Notes under the pieces: generated by a model
Seen by the model: the letters and a program-made list of their open reading frames with translations, nothing else
The model's database searches: none
What the model was told of the DNA's origin: nothing
Translations under genes and position numbers: made by a program
Source: Zhengitettix transpicula
Lineage: Eukaryota > Arthropoda > Insecta > Orthoptera > Tetrigidae
Assembly: GCA_037074705.1 (NCBI GenBank)
Contig: CM073593.1
Location: forward strand, 60,925,501-60,989,500
Length of the DNA: 64,000 nt
Direction: 5' to 3'
In this document: in pieces, positions 37,091 to 47,802 of the stretch
Layout: each line of letters begins with the position of its first letter
Position numbering within the stretch: position 1 is the first letter of the stretch

Positions 37091-38940
37091 TATATAGCTG
37101 TCTACAAGATTTATACCAAAAGATGGCTAGTAATTAAAATTAATTAAATAATTCATTTTTTGAACTTCAATTTAATTAAAATTTTTGCTACGGAGTCACT
37201 ATAACTTTATGAATGTTAATGCACTTGGTTTGGAATGTAACATTCTATGAATTCTAGCACAAGTCTCCACAATATGTTTACGAGAAATGAGTTGACAGTG
37301 TTCGCTTCTCCCACACACAACTTGAGCAATTAACTACCAAGTTACTGCAGTGAAACTGCAGACAAGTAACTAACCATGTTAGTTGAATCCATTTTTTTGG
37401 TGTTATTTAAAAGTTATATCCTGTTAAACTTCACAATAAATTATTATGCGAATAAAATATTGAATTATTATTTTCAAAAATTATTTAAGTTCAATTTTTT
37501 AAATGATTCACATAAAATTATGATATTAAAACACGAGTACCATATTTCAGTAAGCAGTAGGAATATCAATAATTTTTAAGTAACTATTTAAATATTTATG
37601 CATGGCCAAACTTAATCAATTAAAAGTTATTAAAATTTGTGCACTACCTTGAATGACAATCTGTTGAATGCAAGGAAAATTAATAATAAATTTGACTGAT
37701 AAACACGTTTTAGAGATGTCCCATCATTAAATACGTTCATAGTGATTTTGTTTCACTGTATAATAAAACTTAATAGAATATACAAATTAATGATATTTAT
37801 TTATATTTTGACGGTAATGATGAAAATGGTGTTTTCAGAAAAGGATGGTGAAAATATTTGAGGTATTGTTGAATTATTTGTGTACTGGTAAGTATGCATT
37901 AACTGATTATTAATTCATTTATAGCACATATTTGAGATCCTTGGAAACTTGTATGAAATTAATAAGTATCAAATGCATAAGTACTACTGTATGTAATATT
38001 CCTTTCCATGTTATTTCATGGTTATAAATGTTCAACGAAACTAATTTCTGTCTTCCGAGAGAATTCAAACATAACGCATTTGCAACTAATCACAAAGAGA
38101 TTAATTGCATGAGTTTGCTGCAGGTCAGTGATTTCATTTGAACGTCGTTATAAATTTGCCGCTTCTGTTAATTTATTTTAAAATTATGTTGATTTACATT
38201 ATGAACAATTTATTGACTTAACGATTCACTTTAGGTTTAAAATTATTATAGGCGACTGTATTCCCGATTTCTGAATCTATAAATCAACTACTGTTCCGTT
38301 AAATTAAGTATAATTTTTCATGTATTCCTGTGAAAATGTTTATTATATCAATCTGATATATTTTCCGCGTTGCATAAATATTTATAAACATTCAAAAATT
38401 GTTAGTAATCAAGCCATTTATTCACGTACAAAACAAAATTAAAAATTTTGTCCCAGAAGATGGCGTATATACTTAATATTTTAATTGAAACATACGGATT
38501 TATCGAAAAATCGATTTCAAATAATTGAATTATTAATTTTTGTATTATACTTTACTGTTGTATCGACGCATAATTCATGAATAGCCAGCCTTAATTACAA
38601 GGAGAACAAACTTAAGTATTCCCAACTCGTAATTCTTCATTAGCATTTAGATTATGTTCCCATCATCCAGCCAGTCCTTGTCCTCCTCTCAATGTTCTTG
38701 TACAAACTGTCAAATGTCCTTCCTCTCCAGACCGGGTTTGAGATAGTGAACAGTAATACCGAGATATAAACAATGGTAGAATATTGTATTTATTAATGAA
38801 ATAAATATATCAGCCAATTGTGTGAGAATAATTTGATTTTTAACACAATTAAACTAAAGAATTTCTTCACATCAAAAGACAAAAAATTTGCACAACCTTT
38901 TTGACCCAGCTTTGAGATCTCATCAGGTATGATATTGATA
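37091..38940. other. AT-rich DNA, nothing recognised
   Basis: A small hairpin, GTTACTGCAG-tgaaa-CTGCAGACAAGTAAC, lies at about 37344-37371. No genes or repeat-family copies were found. Confidence 0.5.
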
Positions 38941-38950
38941 ACTAACTTGA

Positions 38951-39330
38951 TGCCCGGAGTTTCCCGGTTTGTCATAATTAAACTCAGCGATATCCATAAC
39001 CCCGGATTTGACTTCAATCTCGGTTGCTTTTTAATTATTTTTATGTAATGCCCCTCTTCACCTAAGTCCTCTCCTCTTCTATGCCAAAAGGGGTTGAAAT
39101 TATACATATAATACACCGGTATAAATACATCAGTCTCATTGACCCCGAAAAATATTTGTCGCAAATATCGGCCGTTAGAGCAAATTTGATAATTTTCACT
39201 ACCGTCCACCTCCGCCCCCGCGGGTGGTGGACGTGTCTCACTCCCACACGGTTCGAAATTTGTAATTTGGTCAAATTTTCTTCATGGGTGTATATTTTTA
39301 TACGGAACATACATGCATTCATACACACAC
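38951..39330 (-). repeat. Dispersed ~400-bp repeat family R2, copy b
   Basis: Reverse-complement partner of the copy at 19459-19870. On the minus strand the frames of 138 codons (38793-39209) and 90 codons (39062-39334) cover it. The first is the frame partly shared with copy a (DGSENYQI…RYLRQIF…), extended by open sequence beyond the repeat. The G/C-rich core (cctccgcccccgcgggtggtgg) is conserved. Class unknown. Confidence 0.7.
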
Positions 39331-39879
39331 GCATAATCCCACAAACACATTGTTTTATTTATTAGATAAATACAATGGAGACTATACATGACCAATTTGA
39401 AGACAAATTTGGATTCAAAGATATGTAAAACTTAAATATTCCTGTACCAACACAAAATGAAAATTTTTTTTCACTGTGCAGACTGTCCGTAATGCTAGTT
39501 GGATACGAAAACAATCATCAGTATAGTATATGATGAGGTCCCAGAGTTGGTTCGAAACTTTTTGTACAATTTTTGATTTTTTTTACTTTAACTGTATTAA
39601 AACCGAATTTTATCTTAAATTGTTGGCTGCATTATTTATTTGGTATTTTATTACGACTGATAAATATTAACCTTGCCAATGTTATGAAAAGTGTAAAAAT
39701 GAATTCACTTTATAGTTTCCCATTACATGAAGAACAGAAATAAAGTACTCGATTTCTTTCGCCAAAATATTGTTGTGCAGTGTATTTAAAATGTGCACAT
39801 TTACATGTGTCCGCGATGTTTCAACGCTACAAGTGACTGAAAACAGTTTTATTAATTTTTTTATTAGTCGATAGCATAT

Positions 39880-40200
39880 TACCTAGTCGCAGTAATATAG
39901 TCGTTTGGTTGTCGTACTGAATTTAGATGACTGTGTGTGAGTTGAAAGCCGCTGAACGAAATGACTGTGTGCGCACGCAACACGTGCTTCAGTGAAGCTC
40001 CCCACAAATCTGTGTGGTAAGTGGCGTGGGTTACGGGCCATAACCATCAATTCGGAGCAGGTGCGTTCTGCTCGCTCATGACAAGTGCCGCCTAAAATCG
40101 CCTTGTTCCAACTTACCACAGCGACAACTACCACCATTAGCCAACTTACCGGTCATCACCCTTGGACTCAGCTTCAATAAGCTCACCGCCGCGAGAAAAC
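39880..40200. other. GC-richer unique island
   Basis: Contains a minus-strand 84-codon frame (39883-40137) of balanced composition but no recognised domain. It is unique in the window. It lies about 450 bp left of the first copy of the duplicated non-coding module. Confidence 0.3.
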
Positions 40201-40644
40201 TTAAATTCAGCTTTCCTTTGAAAATAACGAACAAATATTTGTACTATGAAAACTTAACAATATTTATTGTCTTTTCAAAAATTTGACTACAAAAAATATT
40301 TTGAAACTCTGTAAGGTAATAAATTGTTCTGCAAAGCAGTAACATTATTCGCTGCAAGTATTAATCCAGCTCTGTGTTGGTGCTGAATCATATTCCTGTC
40401 TGAAAACTCCTAATGAAATTATCTTTCTGAATTCATTAATAAATTCTTAATTCCATGGCACACCGACGTGTCCTTTAAAACGAACGTAATTAAGATTACA
40501 GAGATTGCCCTTTTCACTTTACATACTAATTGGCGATGTTAAACTTATAATTTGTCCTTTGAAGTAGTACACTTCGGTATCAACATAACGATTTTATAAC
40601 AGAGATTTTAGTCTCTTCCTTCTACAGCATCCTGTAAAGTCTTT

Positions 40645-40793
40645 CGGGATGTCTGCGTTGTGTTTATTTCTTAATTTTCCTTGCCACTCAACGGCGCGGG
40701 GAATGTTCTTTGAAGTTCTTATCTGTGTTCCTTAATCTCCTTATTGTAGTCATATCCTATAATTGAGCGCAAAAGAGATAAACATGGAAAAAA
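40645..40793 (+). repeat. Duplicated non-coding module, copy 1
   Basis: Aligns in direct orientation with 42470-42617. The shared order is: a tctttcggga-like start, tttattncttaattttcc, ncaacggngcgnggaat, a variable centre with cttaatctcc/caattcttcc, tcctataattgagc, and a final gagataaa-atg block. Identity is interrupted by indels and no frame is conserved, so it looks like an old duplicated non-coding module rather than a gene. Confidence 0.65.
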
Positions 40794-41165
40794 ATTTGAT
40801 TTTTAAAATTAATAACAAAGATGTGCGAATAATTCTTTTTCCATCTATTGTCTTTGTTTTAAAAAATTTGGCTGAAGGAAGGTGGAAAAAATCGAAAAAA
40901 TATTAAAACAAATCAGGTCCAGTCGATGACTGATTTTAGGAGCGTGGATATGTATAGACTTCGCTATAATATATGTTGCATGCTTTCTAATGTAAAACAA
41001 GCACATTTGTATTCGCATGTATTTAATGTCGTAAAAATCGTCTTTTTACACGGCGAATCATAGATTTGTTTATATTTATGAAATTTATATTACGTATCGA
41101 CGTATATTCAAGTAAATATACTATCGTGACGCGTGGTCCCTTCACTGTATATGCCTTTTTTGTAG

Positions 41166-41403
41166 GTGTAGACAGGCTATGTATAGGGTAATCCACATAG
41201 TGGCAACTACCTTCTCATAGCATTGGAAAAAGTAGGAAACGTAGCCAAGGGTTAACTAGGGCCCCCAGGCTATGGTTTAAGGATCTTACCCGGAAATTCG
41301 CCTCAAAGTGATGCAGGGAAAACCCTAGAAAGCCCTGCATCAGGTAGGTCGGGCATTTGGTACTTGTACCACGCCCTTCCGATGGCGGGAAAGGAGTTTG
41401 CTG
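41166..41403 (-). repeat. R1 family, copy B (half element)
   Basis: Contains the tail half of the ~490-bp family, in minus orientation, from 'tgtagacaggctatg' to the 'ggcgggaaaggagtttgctg' block, where it stops. The head half is missing. Copy C lies ~680 bp to the right in the opposite orientation. Confidence 0.85.
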
Positions 41404-42083
41404 ATGATTTATGCCAATATATCCTCCAATAAATCATATTGATGTTATAAAACAGTTGTAATTTTCGATTAGTGATTGGTAAGGCGATTCTAATTTGGAA
41501 GTTCTAAACGAAGACCAACAATCGAGTAGTTGCTTATTGGTAATACTGTTGAAATCACAAACCCTGATCAGGAATTCTTAAGATCTTTGGTCATGATAAA
41601 ATCAAAGTCAAAGAAAAATAATGAGGACTGCATTAATTAATCAATGAGAATCACAAGAATAATTTAAATAGTGGAGTAGTGATTGATAGAAAATGGGAAG
41701 TTTTAATGTCATCCTCTGATCAATTCTTCGTTCTGTGTTCGTTGAGAGGAGACCATCGTCGTGTACCTGGTAGAGACTAATGATAGTCCATATAAATATA
41801 TCAGAATCACCTCCTGTAGCTGTCAGCGTCACTACATCACACCACAGACGTCTCGGGCTGAAATCCAATCAGTGTATAAAAAATTTACCCGTCATAGTAA
41901 GAATACTGGAGTTCAGACTGAAAGAGACTCAACACACTAACCAAGTGTAGTTCCTAAAGCCAGAATAAATCGTGTAAGAAGACATTCTGACGATAGCTAA
42001 GGTGTAGCACTAAGACAAATGAAACCAGGCTATGATTCCTATCAGTTGAAAATTGCAACGGTCCAAACATTATGCTTCCGATA

Positions 42084-42296
42084 GGTTAAACTGGTCAAGG
42101 CATGGAGAAGGAAATGCTGCGTCCCGACAGCAAACTCTTCACCCGCCATCGGAAGGACGTGGGTCAGTTTTTCTGGATCACTTTTAGACGAATGCCGGGT
42201 AGGATCCTTAAACCATAGACCGGGGGCCCTCCATATTCTATTAAAGAAGAGTTGCCACCACTTGTATTCCTCTCATGTAGCCTGCTACTCTAAGAG
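42084..42296 (+). repeat. R1 family, copy C (half element)
   Basis: Plus-orientation copy starting at 'aaactggtcaaggcatgg' and running to the 'tcatgtagcctgctactct' tail. A small internal deletion removes 'acaagtaccaaatgcccgacctacctgat'-region sequence (gtgggt joins directly to cagtttttctgg), and another removes part of the 'taacccttggctacc' block. Confidence 0.82.
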
Positions 42297-42469
42297 AAAA
42301 CTAAAACTAATTAATATAACAGATATTACATGGCATTCGTGCTTGTTGTGGTGACTAAATAATTTCAGAGACTCTAACTGAAGTTGAAGAACAGCTCTAC
42401 TTCAGCTGAACTTCATGATTAGATAATAAAACCAACTCTCAACTTCTCCCTTCCGCACTGTGTTACAAC

Positions 42470-42617
42470 ATCTTGCGGGAGGTTGTGGATTATTTATTGC
42501 TTAATTTTCCAAATTCAACGGAGCGCGGAATTTGGCTGAAACTTCCTTTCTCCGCTCTGCAATTCTTCCCGAGTGGTCCTTTCCTATAATTGAGCACCAA
42601 TCCTCTCGAGATAAATG
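42470..42617 (+). repeat. Duplicated non-coding module, copy 2
   Basis: Direct partner of 40645-40793 (see there). The strongest shared words are cttaattttcc, caacggngcg and tcctataattgagc. It runs directly into a CpG-rich unique island (42630-42900). Confidence 0.65.
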
Positions 42618-42905
42618 TGTAACAAAACTTAGAAGTGAGGTGCAACAGCGCTCATTAATCTCTATGAGGCGCGGTGGGCCTTCAGCACGTCTCTCCTGGG
42701 CGCCGCGTCGGCCGATTTAAGCGGATTACGTGCTCTAAGGTAAATCCCAGCGCTGTCCGCAGTAACTCAGTATTGGCCGGCGACTTCGGCGAGCTCCCCT
42801 TCCCTCAAAGGAGCAATTTCTGCACGCTCTAATAATATTAAGGCATGCAAGGCTACGCGAGTTACTACTTGGGCCTCCTAGACCGACCGTAAGCCTTGTT
42901 TATTA
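42618..42905. other. CpG-rich unique island
   Basis: Compact GC-rich block with several CpGs (ggcgccgcgtcggccg, ggccggcgacttcggcgagc) adjoining the duplicated module. The 62-codon plus frame at 42532-42720 ends within it and is not recognised. It is a candidate regulatory island. Confidence 0.3.
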
Positions 42906-43373
42906 ATTAAGTATGTAACAAAAAATATCAAGAATCATAAACCAGGCCAATGAAACAAAGAATGGAATCGCTATTAAAATATTTTTAAGCCAGCAATATA
43001 TACATACCAATCTTAAAACTGGCCAACCGCCAGCTGTCATTACAATAAAACATGTCATAAATGACTATAATTCCTCATTTTTAATTTAACTACTTTACTT
43101 GTACACAATTATTGTTGCATTTATTATCTCGACAGGAATATTCTGCCTAAATTTCAAAACGTCTGACTGATCCATTCATCTGAAAAATGGAACAAAATTT
43201 TGCTTAAATGTGTGGAATTTATTTTAACTCTGAATATACTCAAATAGATAATAAAATATATAACGACAAATAAATAATGATACGTTAAAAATCTGGATAT
43301 AAATACTATTGTGGTAAACATAGTTTAAATTTAACAGTAAAAATCGAAATAAAATGGAGAAAAATATATTTTT

Positions 43374-43580
43374 AAACTCCCCTTTAACAGCATCGGAAGT
43401 GTTTTGAAAGGGGGGATGCGGAATGGTATGGCATGGTAGCCATGGGCTAATTAGGACCCCGGGCTATAGTTTAAAGATCCTACCCGGCATTCGCCTGAAA
43501 GTGATGCAGAACAAACCCTAGAAAACCTGCATCAGGTAGGTCTGGCACTGGGTACTTGTCCCTCGCCATCCCGGTGGTGG
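43374..43580 (-). repeat. R1 family, copy D (truncated both ends)
   Basis: Minus-orientation fragment from 'actcccctttaacagcat' to 'cctcgccatcccggtggtgg'. It is more diverged than most copies. The 86-codon minus frame at 43480-43740 only partly overlaps it. Confidence 0.8.
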
Positions 43581-45420
43581 AAAAAATAAATTCCGCACGA
43601 TGTTTAGACAAACCTGGTTGAAAATGGTTTGAGGAGCATAATTCAGACCACGTAAAGGACAGAAATATTATAAATATAAAAGCAATGAAGTTAGTTTTAT
43701 AATAATGGTCATAGTTTTTACATATAAAATGAAACTGCACATTTAACTATAAATATATACGAAATACATTATAATTAAATTTAACATGACTGCAATTAAT
43801 ATACAAACAGATACTACGAAAATCAGTAATAACTTTAACTTGTAATCTCACTTCTTTGTGTCTCTACTTTTATCTTCGCTTTATTAAGTCTCCTGCAATG
43901 TTCAGCGTAAATTTCGAACAGATTGAACTGATCTCAACAGCTGAAAAAATCTTTCAGAAATATTGGAAATTCATAATTTAAATCTTAATTGCAACCATTT
44001 TATTTTTATTCATAAAATATAATTTTATAATCAAAAGGACAATTAAATTGATTATAGTATCACGGCAGCCCTTTAAGTCAGAAACAGCCTGAAGAGGATA
44101 CAAGTATGTACAGACACGTAGATAAGATTTAATAAATATTAAAAAATTGAACTTTATAAAAATATTAATGGTTGTTAAATATAACTGATTACAAAAAACC
44201 TTCAATAAAATGGATATTATCGTTAAAATTATTTAAAAACTTTTTAAAGCAGATATTCTTTGCTATGTAAAGTATTATTCTGTATAGTTTGCAGAATCAG
44301 TTCTTACATTTCAGTGTTTTAATATTTTTCATTTATGCGAGTAAAAAGCCGAAAGGAAATATATTCTTAACCACGATTTCATATATAGTCAAAACAATCT
44401 CCAATTATTTAAAGTAAATTTATTACAAAAACGTAGGGGATAAAAAATGTAAAACATTAAAATAGAATCGTAAAATGATAAAAGTTGTAAACTAGAACTT
44501 TAAGAACCAAAAAAAACAAATGAATATTAAACAAAACTATAAAATTCCATAAACATAAACAAACCCATAATATCAATTAATTTTGTTCCCATATCATTAA
44601 TTTGAGTTTACTGGTAGTGTTTCGTTTGATTATTAATATTCATAAAAAAATAATACAATGTAACGATGTTAATTATATCGCCCACTATTTTTGGTTTATT
44701 GTATTCAGTTTTAAGTAACGACGAATTATTTTCTACGTGTTAATAAAATATTTAATTAACAGATAATAATTTTCATTGTAATATTCAAAAAGCGTTGCTT
44801 TTAACTGAAAGAGAGATATGAAAGAATAAAGCATTAGAAATAAATATTTTTCAGTAATTCATCAATTTCAAAATATATACGTTGTTTCAATAAAAGCATT
44901 TCCTACGTTTCCTATACTTTAAAACTTTTAAATGCGTCAAATTCACTGACAAAAAATTAAAGTATTTAATAAATAATTATAGAAATGATATTGTATCATA
45001 TTTGATAATAAACTGATGAGCCTATAAATACAGAACTAAGTGTATGAAATACACAGGAATATAATCCGATTTTCTCAAATTTACAAAAACGTATTTTTTA
45101 AGTTATTACATATTAGGTTAGAAAATGTGATAAAGAAATATTTCAATTATATTACATACCTGATGTAATTATCCGATTAAAATAAATATTGTGCCAAAGA
45201 GTAACAATTGTTTAATTTTTATTACTGCTACTTAGAAGTTAAACGATATTATAAAATCATATTTGTTAGTATTACTATTATATTTAAGCGAAATTGTAGC
45301 CGTGTAAAATAATTTAAAAATCGGAATTAAAAGTGCAAAATAAGGAAAATTATTTCAAAACATATATTTATAAATCATCCGTCCGCATAAATGTAACGTA
45401 ATATAATAATTACGGAACCT
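43581..45420. other. AT-rich DNA, nothing recognised
   Basis: Extremely AT-rich; no signatures. Confidence 0.6.
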
Positions 45421-45429
45421 AAGTGGCAA

Positions 45430-45700
45430 CGTTTTCGTCCATTTCAAATTAGTGCTGAATACCGCTTTATGACGGACCTCCTGCATCCTATGCAATCTGT
45501 GCGACATGAGAGCGACGCGGAATGCATATTCATAACGCCTGAAACATCCGGGTAATTTAAATACCTGCAGCCACGCCTTTTGTTGCTAGCCAAATGCACG
45601 CAATTTCCTCCAGAAGCTGCTTCACCCACGGAATATTGAAGCGAGCTGTTCAACTGCTTTCCACGTGCCCTAATACGGTATCTCATTCGCGATATGGTCC
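45430..45700. other. GC-richer unique island, candidate conserved non-coding block
   Basis: Includes an octamer-like ATGCATATTCAT and several CpGs. The 80-codon minus frame (45444-45686) is open with balanced composition but unknown. It is unique in the window. Confidence 0.3.
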
Positions 45701-46830
45701 TAGTCGATGGTTTCGGCAGAGTTAATATTGCATAGAGAGTAGGTATGGCCGCTGGAAGTAGAATACAATCTCGCCTCCTTGCTACTGCAAAGTGGCTAAG
45801 GGCACTCTTAAACCGTTCCGTTAAATTTTCTAGAGTAACGTAATCACGAGAGCAAAAACGTTATTCGCTTTTTAAGGATTGGTAATTCCCATTGATATTT
45901 AAGCAATATAGAAGTCCCTGCACGCACTTACAGGTGAAATTAAAAACGCTGAACGTCCATTGGTTGCCTCGCCGCGTCTGGCTCTATACTTCCTTCCTCC
46001 CCAAATTAATGCAAGGTGCGAGCTTTCTTCCTCAGCTTGTCTCGAAGGCCACATTGTGAAATTTTCTTGTAGAAAGCAAGCAAAGTAAATATAAAATATG
46101 TAAAGTTTCGAAACAAGAGTGCGGCAGGTATAACATGTGCAAACATACGACGTTTGCGATAATAATACGTAGTCAACCATCTACGCTGCATATCCATAAA
46201 ATGATCTCGGTTATTCTATTGATTTTGAGCAAATAAGTCTCCCGTAATTAATGGAAGTACATGTAATATGTTTAATATAATCCTACAATCACATTTCGAC
46301 AACTAACTTCATAGACGCTGCCCATGGCTCTAAATTCAAAATTGTATTTATTTGATCACCAGAATAAATCCAAAACGTTGTATTCAAACGAATCTTTGGT
46401 TCAATAATTTTTTCTGACATATTGGCTGTATATATTTAAGTGTAATATAATTGAAATATTTCTTCACTTCATTTTCTAACCTAATATGTAATAATTTAAA
46501 AAATAAGTTTTTGGCCAAATTTGAACAAATCTGATTATATTCCTCTGTATTTCATACGATTAGTTCTGTATTTATAGGCTCAATTGTTAATTATAAAATA
46601 TGATCCAATATCATTTCAATAATTATTTTGTAAATAGTTCAATTTTTGGCCTGTGCATTTGAGCTATTTAAAAGTTGTGAAGTATCGGAAACGTAGTAAA
46701 TGTTTTCCTTGAAACAATGAATATATATTTAGCAAATCAACAAATGTTGGTAACATAATGAGTATATGTGTAAATAGAGTACTGAGGCGTAGGTGTATGT
46801 AATTAATGTAATATATAAATATATATATTC
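45701..46830. other. Mixed DNA, nothing recognised
   Basis: A GC-richer stretch at 45950-46060 carries two overlapping minus-strand frames (93 and 63 codons) in different registers. Neither is recognisable. The remainder is AT-rich. Confidence 0.5.
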
Positions 46831-46833
46831 TGA

Positions 46834-47178
46834 ATACGGTAAGAGTTGTCCGCTATTCTCAATGGAATATTCGGCCAGCTGCCTCCTAAACCGGTCAAGG
46901 CACGGCGAGGGGAAAGCTGCGACCCCACAGCAAACCCCTCTCCCGCCATCGGAAGGGCGTGGGACAAGTACAAAATGCCCGACCTACCTGATGCAGGTTT
47001 TTCTAGGGTTTTCGCTGTATCACTTTTAGGCGAATTGCCGGGTAGGATCCTTAACCCATAGCCCGGGGATCCTAGTTAACCCTTGGCTACCTTGCTCTAC
47101 CTTTCCGCATCCCCCCTTTCCTATGCTATAAGAGGGGAGTTGCCATTATGTGGATTACCCAATATATAACCTGTCTCC
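46834..47178 (+). repeat. R1 family, copy E (head truncated)
   Basis: Starts at 'atacggtaagagttgtcc' and runs to the tail. It carries the recurrent 71-codon frame at 46846-47061 in full (starting MSAI, containing PSPAIGRAWDKY and ending GRILNP). Subfamily with 'gaggggaaagctgcgac'. Confidence 0.87.
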
Positions 47179-47221
47179 AACTGGAAAATAAATTGGGACA
47201 ACTATTAAATAAATAAACATA

Positions 47222-47433
47222 ATTTTTAGTCAGAAATAAGAATTGGTTATTTTAAAAATAAAACGTTTCATCGCATATTTTGCGACTTAATCAAGTTAAA
47301 TTATTAAAACAAATGTTGATAGTCATGTCATTCTATGCTGACAGCCGTGGCCGATGAACGTGAAGAAGTCTCAAAATAAGCGATGAAACGTTTTTTAATT
47401 TTCCGATATAAAATTATTTTTTCTGACTTAAAA
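47222..47433. repeat. Imperfect palindrome with hammerhead-like boxes
   Basis: Arms at about 47222-47300 and 47358-47433 pair with mismatches around a ~57-nt spacer. The left arm on the minus strand has TTGATTA, 18 nt (with GTCGC/GCGAT pairing around an A/T loop), then GAAACG. The right arm on the plus strand has GTGAAGA, 18 nt, GAAACG. This is the same architecture as the other putative PLE terminal-repeat dimers but with a different stem sequence. Confidence 0.65.
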
Positions 47434-47682
47434 TTCCCTGTTGTTTATTTATTTGCTGTATGTAAATACATTTATTTTTTTGTCTCATAAATTCATAAAT
47501 AATTACTTATATTACATCCTATACTTTATATTCTTAACCTTACACTACAGAAAATAGAATTGTAAGCATGTTAACCTCACATCTGAAATTAAAAACATAT
47601 ATAATTTTTAATGTTCTTTATCATGATAAATCATAATCGTAGTACAGAAGACATGATTTCACAGCTCACTTGAGATATCATT

Positions 47683-47802
47683 CATGGATCAAGAAGGAAA
47701 ATTCGCGACCGGGCCCGGGTTCAAACCCAGAACGGGGTTCTCTTTTTATTTGAGCTACACGAGGCGACTTCCCGTCAGATGCGAGAATTTTTGATCCATT
47801 AT
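47683..47802 (-). repeat. tRNA-like element inside a terminal inverted repeat
   Basis: The outer 20 bp or so are inverted copies (atggatcaag-aggaaaattcgcg and cgagaatttttgatccat). The minus-strand interior has an A-box-like TAGCTCAAAT…AGAG (47740-47757) and a perfect GGGTTTGAACCC B-box-type block (47717-47728) followed by CGGG. Either it is a tRNA-derived SINE head or a small MITE that captured a tRNA. A functional tRNA is unlikely because the acceptor arms do not close at the usual length. Confidence 0.5.

Noticed and set aside
38793..39209. 138-codon minus-strand frame as a host gene
   Set aside because: Its N-terminal part is R2 repeat sequence shared with 19.5 kb, where the frame is interrupted. 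The C-terminal extension is AT-driven.
47695..47765. Functional tRNA gene on the minus strand
   Set aside because: The B box is excellent, but the A-box region is degraded and no 7-bp acceptor stem closes at the right distance.
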